NCBI GenBank assembly: GCA_003864495.1
Contig: ML133493.1
Coordinates: 1,123,820 to 1,187,819 of the forward strand
Direction of reading: 5' to 3'
Length of the DNA: 64,000 bases
Source: Nemopilema nomurai
Taxonomy: Eukaryota; Cnidaria; Scyphozoa; Rhizostomeae; Rhizostomatidae
In this document: positions 25,001-38,471 of the stretch, piece after piece
Layout: each line of letters begins with the position of its first letter
Position numbering within the stretch: the first letter of the stretch is position 1
Translations under genes and position numbers: made by a program
The notes under the pieces: generated by a model
The model's input: the letters and a program-made list of their open reading frames with translations, nothing else
Databases searched by the model: none
Told to the model about the DNA's origin: nothing

Positions 25001-27920
25001 TTTCGAGAAAATGTGAATTGTCAGATAATAGGAGCTGGAAGGCAATTTTCAGGCAAGCATTCCCAAGCTACTTTGCATGTTAACAGACCTCTGATCCATT
25101 TCGACAGCTCCTACGACTGGTTCTAACGAAAACCTTTGTATATACAATTTTGAGAGAAACAATAATGGTTGTTTGTGTTGTTTATAATACATGTGTGCAC
25201 TAAACCCGTCATTGGCTACGCATGGAAGACAACAAAACATGCCTTGCAAACAAAGCAACATCATTTATGCTCCTGAGAAATTTTTACCAATTTTGGCAGT
25301 GTACATTCCTTTTTTAAGACAAAGAGGAAGATGTTATGCAATTCAGTGAGCTGTGTATTTGCGACTATAGTGCCGCATGTATTGTTAAAGGTTCGTGACA
25401 CAAAAGGCGGTAATGTACTCAAAGCATATTGCTGAGTTGCAAATTCTGTCTACTAGTAGTATAATTACCAGTAGTATTCAAGAAACCTGATTTTGAGCTT
25501 CGTGTAATATTCTTGCATTTTGAGGAAAGGCCTTATTAATATAACTTATTATTAAGGCCTTATTATTACTATAACTTATTATAGTATAGGCAACAGGTTT
25601 AAAAGTGAAGGACGTCGCATCAAACGGGAGCGTTCTTTAACGTGGTAAATAGGAATTGAATTAGAAGGGGTATACGGCATAATTTGAGAACGTGCCTTCC
25701 GGTATGGCGTGGCTTGAAATAACAATACGAACATATGTTAACAAAATGCAATTGTTGAGAATTACTCCATGGAATCAGACAGGGTTAGATTCAAGTTCAT
25801 TCACACGTCCTTCTTAGTCGATTGACTGCTGGATCTAAAACTGTACAGAGTCAGTAGATAAAGCGGTGTCGCGCGAACTCTTACATCCAAGTCTAACTAC
25901 ACAAAAGCTGAACAGCATTCTTTCAGGGCTTATCTCATAGTTATCCGCCCTACCTACTGAAATCCTTCTTACTATAATCACACAAACACCCAATGACGGA
26001 TAAACGACTTATTTTCATTCTTTTCATTGTCAATCTTATAGTTTCGTCTCCCCTTGTTGCTTCCGACTTGGTATAGAAATGGAATGAGAGTAAATTCTCC
26101 AATCATGAAGCTCATTACGAAACATTCTTGACTGCGAAGCCTCTGCCCTCTCCATCTAAATCGGGAATGCATACAGATCATTGGGTAAAGGGGGGTTGGC
26201 ATGGATGATAGGGGGGCCTGAGGGGGAGCAACATAATCAAGCGAGAAATGGCCTCGATGTCTTATCACGACAAAGGAGCCAAAATTACCAACTCAATACC
26301 TTTTTCTGATAAGGGAGCGGCAAGCAGGGGCTGGGGGTGAGTTTCGCCAAGCCCCACCTGACCCCCGGTGAGCAGGACTGGTGTTACATTTTCAGCACAT
26401 TCGGTATCTTGTTAGTGGTAGTCATCACTACAGGCGAAAACGAGGTTAACCTCAAAGTCAGCTAAACATATACCAAGTAATAGTCAACACATCCAGCATT
26501 CTGCATCATGAAATAGGCAACCCACCACGATTTACATGGTAAAGAGGCATCTCTTAAATAATTATTTTCTCTTTAAAGTGTTCAATCCTGGACATCCTGG
26601 CAAAAGCATGTGACCAAACCAGAGTGTGAAACAACAACAATAACAACAGCAATGTGAATAGAACCCTGCGGCAACTTGACGGAACGTCTGAGAGGTGACA
26701 GACAAATAAACAAGGCAGCATTCCAGTCCAAACACGTGTCTTTAAACGCCATATAGAATGAATTTACGATTATTACCGTCTACTTATATCGTCTTTTACG
26801 TTCTTGTACATAATTATTTGTAAATTAAAGAAGAAATCAATGAAAGCAATATTTACAATCCAGTTGATAATTTGTAAAAAAGGCAAAAATACACTCAAAT
26901 TTAATCGCTTCTCAATATCTATTTGGCTGCGCAAAAAGGACATTTGGTATATTGGATACGATCCACCAAGGTGAGTTTTTCACTAACAGAAATAGATACG
27001 GAGAAGCTATGTCCTAAAACTAATGCTGTAAAGGCCCAGGCTTAGCAAGAAATAGTACAAAAATTCGCTCATCAATATATAAGACATAGAATTAATAAGG
27101 AGCAATAGAAAATACGACAAAAGACAGATATACTCATTAAAAAACCACCAACTTTTCAGCCCAGAGTTATATACAGAAACACAACGTGTGCTCATTCTTT
27201 GAATTGACTTTGAGAAAGGACAAGCAAGAAAACAGTGATATCATGCGATTTGACAGCAAAAGAATATGTATTACGTCAAAACCGCTTTGAAAAAAATTGG
27301 CAAATGAACTTTCAAACATCCAAAGTTCAATTTCACCTAGGCAAACAGCAGTGAATATACCTAGCTTGTCTCAAACATTGTCAGCAAATATGATGGTGCA
27401 AAAAGTTCTTGGTAGGAAGATAGCCCAAAGAAACGTGCTCTTCTGAATTTAAGCGGCTGTGCGTACGTTTATAGAGCCATAAGCTTGAAAAAGTGCATTC
27501 GTAATGTTACAGCTTCAGAATAAAAAAATGGTCTTTAGTAAGCTGCGCGCCACTCGAAAATTGGCTTGTGTTAAAAAAAGAAAAAACGACGTTGCTACTG
27601 CTTACAAAATGTCTTTCGTTGAAACTGTTGGCCTTCGAGACCGGGGCTCAGTAACGTAATGCCAAAAAGGAAGATGATCTTTACGTACAAAAAATATACA
27701 TCTGGGAATACATAACATATGCTGACAATGTCATAGGGAGTGCAAACTATCACTTGCGAAAACTGTTGATTCACACCGCTTCTCGCCGTTCCAGAATCAT
27801 AAATCCTTTACAATTGCTACTTTAAATCGGCAATACATGGACAATACGACATTGAGGAGAACCGTTCTTATATAAACAAGTAAAATCACACCGTCTAAAG
27901 AAAGAAGGGAATGCAAAAGC
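22015..27920. other. Intergenic region between PP2C 5' end and KLF 3' end, no gene recognised
   Basis: This holds the promoter and any 5' UTR exons of the minus-strand phosphatase and the 3' UTR of the minus-strand KLF gene. The ORFs here are short and have no recognisable domain. To about 23650 the sequence is very AT-rich and poor in CpG. Beyond that CpG and GC rise sharply, which may mark the phosphatase promoter. There is a run of 12 G at 24798-24809 and a short tandem duplication built on AAGGCCTTATTA at about 25526-25584. Confidence 0.5.
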
Positions 27921-30900
27921 CTAATGTCGCTTCATATGCAGCGAAAGGTGGTCTGACCTTGAGAAGGAGCGTTCGCAGTGCGGGCATTTGAATGGCTTCG
28001 CGCCGGTGTGCTTACGATAATGACGTGTAAGTTCATCCGACCGTGCGAATCTCCACGCGCACCCTTCCCACGTGCATTCGTACGGTTTCTCTCCGGTGTG
28101 TGTGCGCATGTGCGCCTTGAGATGAGAACTCTTCGTGTATATCTTGTCGCACCCTGCGAAGGAGCAGCGATGGGTTCGTCTCTTGTTTTTAGAACTTCCA
28201 GGCGAACTGAAAAGAGAAGGAAGTTTTATCAATTTTCAAATATCAATAAGCTAATAAATAGCTCCAAAAAACAGAATGAAATTGCCATGCTAAGTGCAAC
28301 GTAGACATTTCATTTCATTTCATTGATAGCCTTCGAAATCATTCCAGAACTGTGCATGAAATAAAAGCAGACAAACTAGGAAAAGGCATCAAGGTTATTA
28401 GTAGAATAAATAGCTGCTAAAAGCTAAGGTTTCGCGAAATTTTTAACAAATACGGAAACGACTTGGTGAACAGAACTAAAACCATGGGAGAAGTCCTAGA
28501 ATTAAGGCCCATCAAGAGTGAGATATATTGGTCCCATCAAGATTCACAGAGAGATATTTTCGGGGGATGACGTCGTTGGATTTACTTAAAAGTCTCACTT
28601 TTCAACTTTATAATCGAGAAAGGGAGGAGTCTTCGAATGATGATCAATTTGAACGGCATTTTGGCATAAATTGCATAATAGGTTACAAAGATGAACCCAA
28701 AAGGAAGTTAGGGGACGTGAACTCGAATCAAGTTGCATGGAAAGGCAAGAGCGAAATAAACTAGAATGAAGAATTGAATCTAACTCTGGCTCCTGGTTGG
28801 AAAGTACTGGTTGCAGCAAAAATGTGGAGTTTGGCGGGATTATCGTCGTGGTTGTGCGGATCCTAAAACGCAGAATTCTTCATATAGATTTCGTGGAAGG
28901 GTACACTGACAGATGGGGAAAGCAACACCCCCGGAACTCTATTCCCTCTATGACATGGGAATTACTTTTTACTAGAACGATGCATTATGTCACCTACTCA
29001 AGCAGTGACAAGACCGTGAAATCGCGACGGGGATATGACTGGTTTAGCGTCAATCGATGCAAAAGCTCCTGAAATGTTTGCATCGATCTCAAAGGCCTTG
29101 TAAACAATGATGCCCAACGGTGAATTCCTTTGAACGGCAATTCCTCCCCCTAAGAACTATTCTTCGCCCCTGTAAACTCTTGTTACGTACTCCCTGAAAA
29201 AATTGCTACGACACAAACAAAGGTGCTACGAGACGTAGGAGCCAGCCTTAGAGACCTTCAAAAAGTGCTTCTAGATTAAGGTTTACAGTTACCTTTCCTG
29301 AGAAGGTGCTGGTGCGATTGCACGGTACTGCTCTGGCAAAGGGGGACTTTTGCTGTGGCTTCTCCCTTCGACGCCTGATACTGACGTCATAGTCGGTCTT
29401 GGCACAACAACGGACTCCCTCGTGTACTCCACAAATGTGTACTGGCTTCGCGGCGAGCCTGTGCCACCGCTAGGCACGCACGTGATCATCGACGGCAACG
29501 AATCGTCCTTGGATAGATCAGAAGAGAGTAAAAATGAAATCTTGAGAAGCCAAAATGGCAAACCTTTCAACAATATACATCAGTGAAACAAGGACTTTTT
29601 CTGGTTGGTACTTCAGGACACGAGCCTGGTTTCGAAACATGGCCCATTTGCTTTAAAGCAGAGAGTCAGATTTCACTGCAAACTATTGTAAGTTCTTTAA
29701 AGATATCATTTTTCGTTTCTTTGGTCTCCATACAGGTCAAAAGACGGGGATCCCTAAGTGGATTGTCCATCTAATAACAACGCATTATATTTAGAGCTCG
29801 TGGTGATAATGAGCAAAAGACAATGGTCAGAAAACAATGCGCAGAAGACAAAACCTAAGCATTCACTAACGCCTCGGCGTGATAGTCTTAGAATGCCCTC
29901 GGACGATTTACATTAGAGAATGGCGATTTACGTAATCAAGCAACAAATACCTGGTGAATAGCATTTGCTGTTTGGTAATAAATGGCTCCCTGGATAGGTG
30001 ATCCGTTGCCAGCAGATGCAGCCCTCGCGGCGGCCGCCTCTTGACAGTGAATGCACTACAAGTGAATTAGAACTGACGGTTATACGATAACGACAATTGT
30101 CACCAAAACTATTATTAAAGTTCGCCAAATTTTCAAAAAACTGCAAGAGTACAAAATTTTCTTGCGAAACAATCACACGTGCAGACAAACCAGCAAATGA
30201 CCCATTTGGTTATCTATAATGTCCAACATCCTCAACCATTCTCAGTCACCGAAGATAAGCATGTGTCTGGGTGTGGCAGTTGTCATAGATTCTTAATTAC
30301 TTTCTTCGTTGTTACCAAGAGATAGACAGCAGTCGGACTTGTGACAGTCTATCAAGAGACAGCCCCTTTCGACGAAGCCCGTCACAAGATGGCCGCCCTT
30401 GAGATGAACTCCCCCCCCCCCTGGGAATATCCCCCATTCTAATAAAATATCCAGCGATGCATGAAATTCGACAAAATTCGAAAAAAATGATAAAACTCTC
30501 AAGCAATAATTTTTGGGAAATGTGTCTGAAATGTAACAATGGCATTCCAGATGAAAAAAGACAGCATAAAGCGAGCCGGCTAATGTTCTTAGTCACCACA
30601 AGCTGTAGTAAAGGGCAAAAGGCTAGCAAAAAACCAATCTGGCTAAGAAAAAGTCTAAACCACTTAACTATTTCAAACAAATAAACTTTAATCCACGAGA
30701 ATAGTTCGAAGCTCTCAGATTTAAAAGCGCCATAAGAAATAAAAGGTTATATAGACAATAGAAAGATGCCTATATAGACTAAGTTTTTCTTCGGTGAAAA
30801 AAAATTTCTCAAGTGACAAATTCAGTAACAGAAAGCCTGATTAAGGGACTTAGGGTTACACTGGCTCTCAAGCTGGTCATGTTCTTGGGCTTCAAGGTCT

Positions 30901-33900
30901 GACATTGGTTAGCATGCAATCTAGTGGCAAGAACATACAGCTTTTATCATGTAGACAATCCTGCCGGTTCTTTTCCTAAACAACATTTCCAGCGAAGAAA
31001 CCGTCATAAATTTGTTAAAATCTGGCGACTTTGTTCTATAAATTTTGTTTCGGAACAAAAATGTTCTAGATTTCCTTCTTTACTAAGAGATAGATAACTA
31101 TGGAAGTTCAGATACCTTTTCATCTCCGTTGGAATCAATGTCTGGACGCGGATAGATAATTGAACTTCTGTGAGGAATTTCTTCTTTTATAGGAATAGCC
31201 TGTAAGATAACCGCAAAACTTTAAAACATATCCAAGTGTTTACAAGTGAATGGTAAATGAATATAAGATATAGCCAGCACAGTTCTTCAGTCTTGAGAAT
31301 TTTTGTGAAAGCTTATACAGAACAAGAAAATGCATTACATTTGACACAAAGCGCCCTTTAGTAGCCATCAAATTATGTAGTTATGCTAAAATATTTCAAA
31401 TTGACTACAGTGGAAGCAGAAGTCTGTACTACTCAAATCTTGTATTTCCCAAAAAAGAAATTCTGATTACCTTGATGGGTACAACAAATTTGGTTTCATT
31501 TTCAAAGTCACTTGGGCTAGATTTTAAAGAGAATAGATGGTTAAAACAAGAGGAAATATTTTTACTCATTCTAAACCAAGTTTGACAGAGAAAAAAAATC
31601 ACTTCTGGTATAACATGGATGATATTAATATTAGGATAGAGTAACTCTAAACTTCAATTTAGCAAGGAGAACTACATTGTAGGAGTGGATTCTACATCAT
31701 TGCTAGGATTTTAATAGAAGAAGATTTTGAAATGTGACATTTTGAATTTTTAGTGTATTTTTAGTAATGAATAAATCATCAATGAATAAAGAGTGATAAA
31801 ATTTAAAATGTGTTGTTTTACTGGGGGCACATACAAATTGCCTTTTTCAAACAATCAAAAAATTTTCATATCAGCATTCCCCAAACATATAATTTGAGAT
31901 AGAGCCCTAAACCTAGTGGATCACTTTCATAAGAAAACTAAAAAATTGTTGAGGGCCACATTTTAATTATGACAATTTTTCATCAGAATAGAAGTGGTGT
32001 ATTTGACATTGCTTTAGATGTTTTTTCAACTTTTGAAAGTACAGTTTTTAGCATTTTTCAATAAAGAAATTTGGAGCAATTTTCCAAATCTATCCCAGTA
32101 TCACAAAGGTGTAGTTCAAGCCTTTTACTAACAGTTGAGTCCTGCATAGTTAAAAGCCCCTTCGAGACTGGCCTTGAATTTGCTTATTATCTTTTTAAAT
32201 TTAGTTTTACACTTTACAGCCTTAGGGCATATAAATGGTTATATTATTGACTGGTTCATTGTTCATCTTATTTGTACACTTAAAAACAACCATTTCCCTC
32301 CTTTAATCATAATTGTGGCCAGTCTTATTGGTGTTATTAATTGAAAACAATTAGATTATTTTGGCAGGGTCAACCTAGTGGAAGCCATTATGTGGTAAAG
32401 TAACAGTCAATTTGCCAAGTTTCTGGTCAAAAGAGGAGGATTTTCCTTACTTTACAGCTCCTTATTCATGCCACCAAAATATCTATTTATGCAAATTTGG
32501 TTACAGATTTGTGACATTAGCAAAAGTTGTAAATATGAATATGAAATACTCAGGAAAATTCCCCCTTCCTACACTTAGATACCATATATATCATGTTTGG
32601 TTAGGATTATGTTAATAATTTACGATTATACCTTCTATTAAGTCTGGTTAGGATTATATGACAACATATGAGATTACAAGATTTCTTCAATGCTTTTTAA
32701 AAGAAGTAACAAACATGAAAAAGCAAATATGAATTAAACAACCAAATGAAACAAACAAGACGGTTTTGGTTTTGATAAGAAAATCCAAATGATCAAAGTA
32801 ACAATGTCATCTTAAAGAAGTTATGCTGCAGTAGAATTACTACAAAGTTTACCTGTGTATACAATATTACAACTTAAAACAAATCAGAAGACATCTCTGA
32901 TATTATGAAGGTAGCAGGAAATTAGTTAAATTTAATGAATATGAAAAATGCATAACTTCTTATAATCTATCAAAACTTGACTGCAGCAAGGAGTGTATTG
33001 TATCAATTCATATCAAAACTGTGTTGTGTTTATACTGAATTGTTTAAGATGTTTTTGTTTTATAAGATATATGTGTAAAAAAATTTGGCTTTATAGATCA
33101 ACAATAATTGATTTCATTTTAAATGAAAAAAATTTCCAGAATGTTTTACTCTATAAAAACAGCAAATATGCCAGATTTTCAAAAAATGTTCAATCATTTT
33201 ACAACCCAAAAGTAATGTGAACCACCTGATTTTTAATGAAGAAATGACACCTATATGCATATATTGCTAAACCTAAACTACCCAGCTAGATTATGGATGC
33301 ATACATACTAATAAATACAACTAATTATATATACAAATGGCCTAGATAACAGCCAAAAAAATAGAAAACTGGCTGTCACATTTATCCAGAAGCCTTATAC
33401 TAGAACCTTGCTACATCACATAGTCAGACAAATGCAGAATTTGACATGAGATGGTATAAAAGTGATGCAACTAAAAGGCAAAAAATAGTTTTGTATATTT
33501 AACTGCAATTTGCTACTGCAGTAAGCTTTGGAATTTAATTGTAGCTTGCTTGAAGCGTTGCTTACTAATTGCTTATACTAACTAAAGCAAAAAACACTTT
33601 TTATTGCTTGTCTGAATAAGCAAAATTCGTTTAACACCATGATAAAATCTCATAATTGGACTATCAGTAAATAAGTACTGGCTACCAAGAAAATACTTAA
33701 CATAGATGGCTGCAAAATATTACCAACAGTTATCCAAGGCTAAAATATGCAAAAGCAGAAATTTTTTAGCCTTCTACATCCTTTTACTAATAAAATAGAA
33801 AAACCAAGTGATTTTATGAACTTTTTACATAAATAGGTTAGTCTGAGTAGGTCTAAGTCTAAAGTTGTTTCATCCAGAGAGTGACAGTTTCCTTCAATCA

Positions 33901-35266
33901 TGTAATTACATCCTTTTATAGTAAATCCTTGTTCTTAGCTCTATATTCAACATAAAATTTTACTTCAGCAGTGAGGACTATTTTTTCACATATGCAAATG
34001 CAAAAATAAGACCTCATGAGACGCTTGGTGTAATTTGTTCGGTAACGAAACTAAAACAGTTAGAGGGCATTTGCAAATCTGGCTTTTGTGGTTACACTGA
34101 CACTGATAGAATTTCAAAGCTACTAGTTTCCTTCAACATTGCCACTGGACTATCAATGGTGTGTGGTAAAAACATTTCATACAAAACAGATAATAATAAC
34201 GTTCCCATGGCCAGATAAATCTTAAAGTTTTCAATCAGATAACGAATCACCGGCACCAAGAAAACGGAGAAAAAAAATTGAAAGCGGATTATATGGAACG
34301 TTTCATAAAACCACACATTCTCTTTTAAGATACACCATTAAGACTTTTCTGGGCTGAAGCACAACAAAAACACAAAACTTTTAGCTCTGAAAATGTTCGT
34401 GACCCGAATGTTTCATCTTGTTTACATTCCTGATCTCAAAACGTTATGGAGTATACAACGATGTTGGTCCAACTCAAATCTACGAATAGGTTCCAGCCAC
34501 TAAGCTAACGGACTTCTCTTAAATAAGTATCACATATTCAAAGCTTTCCAGTTTATTGCATATACCCATGATCAACGTCGCATGTTGCAGATCACAACAA
34601 GATAAGTCGGTTGAAAACAAACCCATCGGACCTCAAGCAAAGGAAAACTGATTCAATTTAGGCCTTTAAAGTTCTCCCACGCGAAATAGCCCGTCACGAG
34701 TTCACAAAAGTTTGAGATACATTATCTAAGTATCTTTGATCAAAATATCACATCCAAGTTTAACATAATGCCGCCGTACGACTGTTGGCAGACGACATTA
34801 TCTCTGGCTCGCAGGTTGCTAGTTTGAATGAGGCAGAGGCGAGGCTTGGAGACATGGCCGCACCCAACGTTTAGAGAAACCACCCTCGCAAAAGAGAAAA
34901 AATAACACAAAGTAACTCGTGTACAGGCACAAAACTAACCTCGAAGTTGATGTACAGGCATCGCACAATGTTGTCTGGGTTTCAAAATCTACAAAAAGCG
35001 TGGTGGAAATGAAATAGAGTGATTTTAGAAAGAACAGTTGTCGCCTAATTCACGATGGAAATCTAGCAAGGTGATATGGGCAATTTACTGCAATGGCCTA
35101 GGCAGTGTGCTTCAACCAAAGTATCGGGTAACAAATGGACTGGCGAAATAGAATGCCAAAACAGGATACCTGGTATTCCATCAACTTGGCAGGCTTGATC
35201 TTGTGTTTGCTTGGGCTTTTTTGCTGGAGGTGATTCTTGGTCTTCTTCAGTTTTGACCGCATCCAT
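27921..35266 (-). CDS. Kruppel-like factor (KLF/Sp family) zinc-finger transcription factor, complete, 7 coding exons
   Basis: Nuclear DNA-binding regulator of GC/CACCC-box promoters. Coding exons in transcript order: 35266-35170, 34988-34940, 31516-31471, 31199-31116, 30055-29951, 29507-29293, 28206-27921. All junctions are GT-AG and in frame, giving 293 residues. The ATG sits in a strong context (CCGCCATGG) with an in-frame TAG 25 codons upstream and no ATG between. The C terminus has the three KLF C2H2 fingers: C213/C218/H231/H235, C243/C248/H261/H265 and C273/C276/H289/H293, with TGEKPY and TGAKPF linkers. The protein stops directly after the last histidine. The diagnostic strings [10 protein letters not shown] and [21 protein letters not shown] place it in the KLF family. 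The N-terminal 200 residues are not recognisable. They hold two psi-K-x-E sites (VKTE at residue 4, IKEE near residue 84), an alanine run and a proline-rich stretch before the fingers. Which KLF subgroup it belongs to is unclear. Confidence 0.93.
31517..34939 (-). other. AT-rich, CpG-poor intron 2 of the KLF gene
   Basis: A 3.4-kb intron between the exon ending CTTCGAG|GTTAG and the exon after the TCTAG acceptor. The phase-2 join gives the uninterrupted [13 protein letters not shown]. From about 31360 to 34010 the sequence is strikingly poor in CpG; by eye, only a handful are present in 2.6 kb. I found no nested gene. A hydrophobic minus-strand ORF at 34092-34316 has no ATG at its start and no splice support. 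Confidence 0.7.
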
Positions 35267-36359
35267 GGCGGAGAAGGGCGGAATCCCTCTCTTTGAACAC
35301 GCCCTTCTTGAAATCTTGTGGGGATTGGGAACAATAGCCACCTACTTCCTGGCAAAATAGACGGATTCTTTCGAATGTCACTGTACAATTCCCTTCCAGT
35401 CCAATGTTTCTAGAGGCTGATCCCTTCCTGCAAGTTGATCAAAAATCGTTAAATCTTGTAAGAAGCTGACAATGGGAGTATAACACTCCGACGGCAGATG
35501 TTTTACAAATAATTTTTTAGTTTCGCAAGTGCTTAATTAGATCTGTGGGGAGGCAGTAATTTTTTTATTGCAAAATTATATCAAAGTTTGTACAGAATAA
35601 GATGGCTAATATGTTACAGCCTTTTATGATAAACTCCCCATTTCGATTACTAACAAAGAAATTATTTGGAGAACTAGTATTGTAGTCTGGTACCTCCAAA
35701 TCTAAGCGGTTTTTCTCTAAGAAGTTTTGGAACTGCCTGCCCGATTTGTAGACAGTGGAAGGGACCACGCAGCCATTGGGCAAAGGGGGGCTACATGATA
35801 TCATTTTCTTATTAATTTTTACCCTCTTAGTTAAAATCCCCTTAGTTAAATTACTTTCTAACTAAATTACGAATAAATTTCTAACGTTAGAATTTTGATT
35901 GATATTTAGGGATAAATGCAGAAAACGGTAACGATTTTCTGTGATGACCCCCCTCCAATTTTCTCAGGCTAGTGTCGCCCCTGTTTGTAGACACCCTCTA
36001 TGTTTGATTTGATTTGATAACATGGTCAACGCATCTTTCCGCGTGAATATGTTCTTTTGTGACATTGTTTGTCGTGCATAACCTTGCCAATAGGGAGAGA
36101 GTATCCATTGCCCACAAAACTGGTTAGGACGCTTCAGTATATTTGGCTTATCAAGTGACATAACCAGAAGGAATGGCCATCCAAGGTCTGGATTTCTCTT
36201 GCGATAATATTTGAATTAACAATACATGCGACGCAAACATTAAACTGGACTAGAAGTAGGAACAGAACCAAAGTATAGCAAGAGAAGTACTGCAATTGTG
36301 GCAACAAGCTTATGGAAAGGGTGGTAAGAAGTTAGACTTTTCAAGCTTCACTTTTACTT
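35267..36359. other. Upstream flank of KLF, part of a divergent intergenic region
   Basis: This contains the KLF 5' UTR and presumably its promoter. The minus-strand frame in front of the ATG stays open to the TAG at 35342-35344. No other exon or domain was recognised. The KLF and dynein genes are transcribed away from each other, with 3.2 kb between their start codons. Confidence 0.5.
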
Positions 36360-36572
36360 ATGGAAATAATATTTGGGATTTTTCGAAGTAACGGACCTTT
36401 CAAATTTAAAAAGCGTCAAGTGAATTCAAATACCAAGTCTCATGTTTCATATAAGAATTCAAAATCATTTGATGATTTGATGGGGGAGGAAGCAGCCTCT
36501 ATGACTTTAGGAGATTCTGCCCATGCTGCAAACGATATGGCAGCCATAGATCTAGAGCATATCATGTTTTAG
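36360..36572 (+). CDS. Hypothetical 70-residue ORF, unrecognised
   Basis: ATG-started ORF. The N-terminal half is basic and looks less protein-like. The C-terminal half, from about residue 36, is acidic and amphipathic (KSFDDLMGEEAASMTL then GDSAHAANDMAAIDLEHIMF) and reads like real coding sequence. The TAG stop is directly followed by GTCAGT, so TAG|GTCAGT also looks like a splice donor. The segment could therefore be a terminal exon, an internal exon read in a different way, or a 5' UTR exon of the dynein gene. I do not recognise it. It lies between two divergent genes and could be chance. Confidence 0.25.
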   Translation: MEIIFGIFRSNGPFKFKKRQVNSNTKSHVSYKNSKSFDDLMGEEAASMTLGDSAHAANDMAAIDLEHIMF

Positions 36573-36964
36573 GTCAGTAGACTTTTTTTAAAACTTTCTT
36601 ACACAAATTTAGATTTAATCTGAGTAATGCTTTATGACAACAATATTATTGAGGGATTTCCTTTTCAGCGTAGTGTCTTGGTCATAGAGTAAAAAACCAA
36701 TGAAAAACATGTGCGCGGTTGAATCAAGCTGCATTACAGTTGTCTGAGAATGGAACAATACAGTTTCTTTTCATTCGCAAAGAAGTTAATCGTAAATCAA
36801 CGGTCTTCTATAATATTGGACAGAGCCTTCGTGGCTAAGTGCAAATAGCAATTCAATGTTTGACTGGGAAGTGTTTCCAAAATACTTTCTAATAAAACTC
36901 GAAAAATCAGCATGAAATAATCTAGCAAAACAGTGTGCCAAGAAAACTTTTTCGATTTAACCAT

Positions 36965-37260
36965 ATGCCCATTAAAGACATTTCTCGTATATGCATGGAG
37001 CTCAGGGACGTAGAAGCTGTGGTGCCAAGAGGGCCACGAGGCCCATTCTTTGGCAAACCATACAAAAATGCCCCTGTGAGACCAAAAAGTGCTCCTTCCA
37101 AATCAAAAAAATGGGAATGGTCATTTGCCCCCTTTTTATCTGCCCTATCCCTTTTCAGGTGCTCCCTACGTCTCTGACAGAGACTAAGATTATTGCAGCG
37201 GCCAATTTGTCAACAAACGTTTCATTCTCCACATATTGTCTCCCCATACAGCAACAATAA
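36965..37260 (+). CDS. Hypothetical small gene, possible two-exon model
   Basis: An ATG at 36965 opens a frame MPIKDISRICMELRDVEAV then VPRGPRGPFFGKPYKNAP. Read straight on, it gives VRPKSAPSKSKKWEW and ends at a TGA at 37175-37177 (70 residues). A spliced alternative is possible: donor CCT|GTGAGA at 37075/37076 and a very good acceptor (long pyrimidine tract, TTTTCAG) ending at 37158. That would join in phase 0 to VLPTSLTETKIIAAANLSTN and stop at a TAA at 37258-37260, also about 70 residues, with an 83-nt intron. I do not recognise either product. The composition looks coding and RPKSAP-like strings are common in ciliary proteins, but this is not evidence of function. Confidence 0.28.
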
Positions 37261-38449
37261 GCTCAACACCAAAAAACTCTTTTTTAGGTGATTTTTTCAA
37301 GCTCATGTTCGGGATTACAGTAAAAATATTAAAATTTTAATATTCATATTTAGTTGAAATATGGTACATGTTTAATATATCAATTAATGACACCCACTCC
37401 ATTTCCCAAAGCTTCCAAAATTTTTCTGTTACTGTTGGAAGCAAATAAACAAGGACAAAGAAGAAAGGCTAAAGTATTGCTAAACAAACATGAGGCATTT
37501 CAAACATTTAAGTAGTTAGCAGTGAAAAAGCTGTATAGTCTCCCTCTTTCTTCAATAACCATAATAGACAAGTTTCATGAATACAAAAGCTCGACATTTT
37601 TTCTCTCCTGATGAAATTTTTTTAAATTCAGTCCCTGCGAATTGTATTTGGCTACGGCGGAGGAGGGAGTATCCAATTCAATATTAATGTGGAAGCTCTC
37701 ACAACAGCCGTCTCCATGACCGCCAAATGTAAATTCACAATCCTTTTGGGTAAAATGTTGCTGTGTTTGCAGACGCAATTGTCCAAAAACATGAACGGTA
37801 GGTCTTTAAGGAATGTTAAAGATTGCAATTTTCATTTCAAAATGATTTCGATTTTGCACATCTCAGACTAAGTATTAGGTCCTGTCTCTCACTGACAATT
37901 TCAAACTCAAAAATATTTTTTCAACATAAAATTTATTAATTACAATATACTAGTTAACATACTTAAACTAAATGTACAATATCCAAGTTAATTTGGGTAA
38001 ATAACAATGAATGGTCAACCGCAATAGTTTATAGAACAGCTGTGAATTAAACAATTTTAGGTTGATGGACACATGGAAAGAACTTTGGGCAAGATATCGA
38101 ACCATTTATCCAAATTGACATGTTTTATAATGACATTATAACGACGGAATTTATACGTTTTAATTTTTCTCTACATAAGCTGCAAAAGACAAATTTTACA
38201 TGTGGAAACACCAAACCAAATGACTTGTACAGAACATAAATAAAATAGCACGGAACTGTGGAACTTCTTTGTTGAGAATCTTTTTTCATCGATCTAAGCA
38301 AGATGATTCCTCAACTTCTATAGTATATATCCAATTTTTTTAATTCCTATATTTGCAAAACGGGTGGATTAAATAATGTGTTTCTGCTTTTGGTTTTTAT
38401 CATACTCATGATCATCTGCATTTGAAAAGAACAGATTGATTTGTTTCAG
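37261..38449. other. Upstream flank of DYNC2H1
   Basis: AT-rich sequence with no recognised exon. The first coding exon of the dynein gene is preceded by a clear acceptor, TTTGTTTCAG, ending at 38449. At least one non-coding 5' exon should therefore lie further upstream, and it could be here or in 36.3-37.3 kb. No promoter element could be assigned. Confidence 0.45.
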
Positions 38450-38471
38450 GTTTATAAACCTATCAGAAATC

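Noticed and set aside
25978..26268. 96-codon minus-strand ORF with a proline-rich stretch
   Set aside because: There are no splice signals in a consistent frame, no domain, and the sequence is of low complexity.
27978..28304. 108-codon plus-strand ORF across the KLF zinc-finger exon
   Set aside because: It is the antisense shadow of the three C2H2 fingers and shows no domain of its own.
34092..34316. Hydrophobic minus-strand ORF of about 74 codons inside KLF intron 2
   Set aside because: It begins at GTG, not ATG, has no convincing splice sites, and looks like a chance open frame.
38436..38471. Possible earlier start for the dynein heavy chain
   Set aside because: The upstream in-frame codon is TTG and lies before the TTTGTTTCAG acceptor, in the intron. 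The ATG at 38472 matches the family N terminus.
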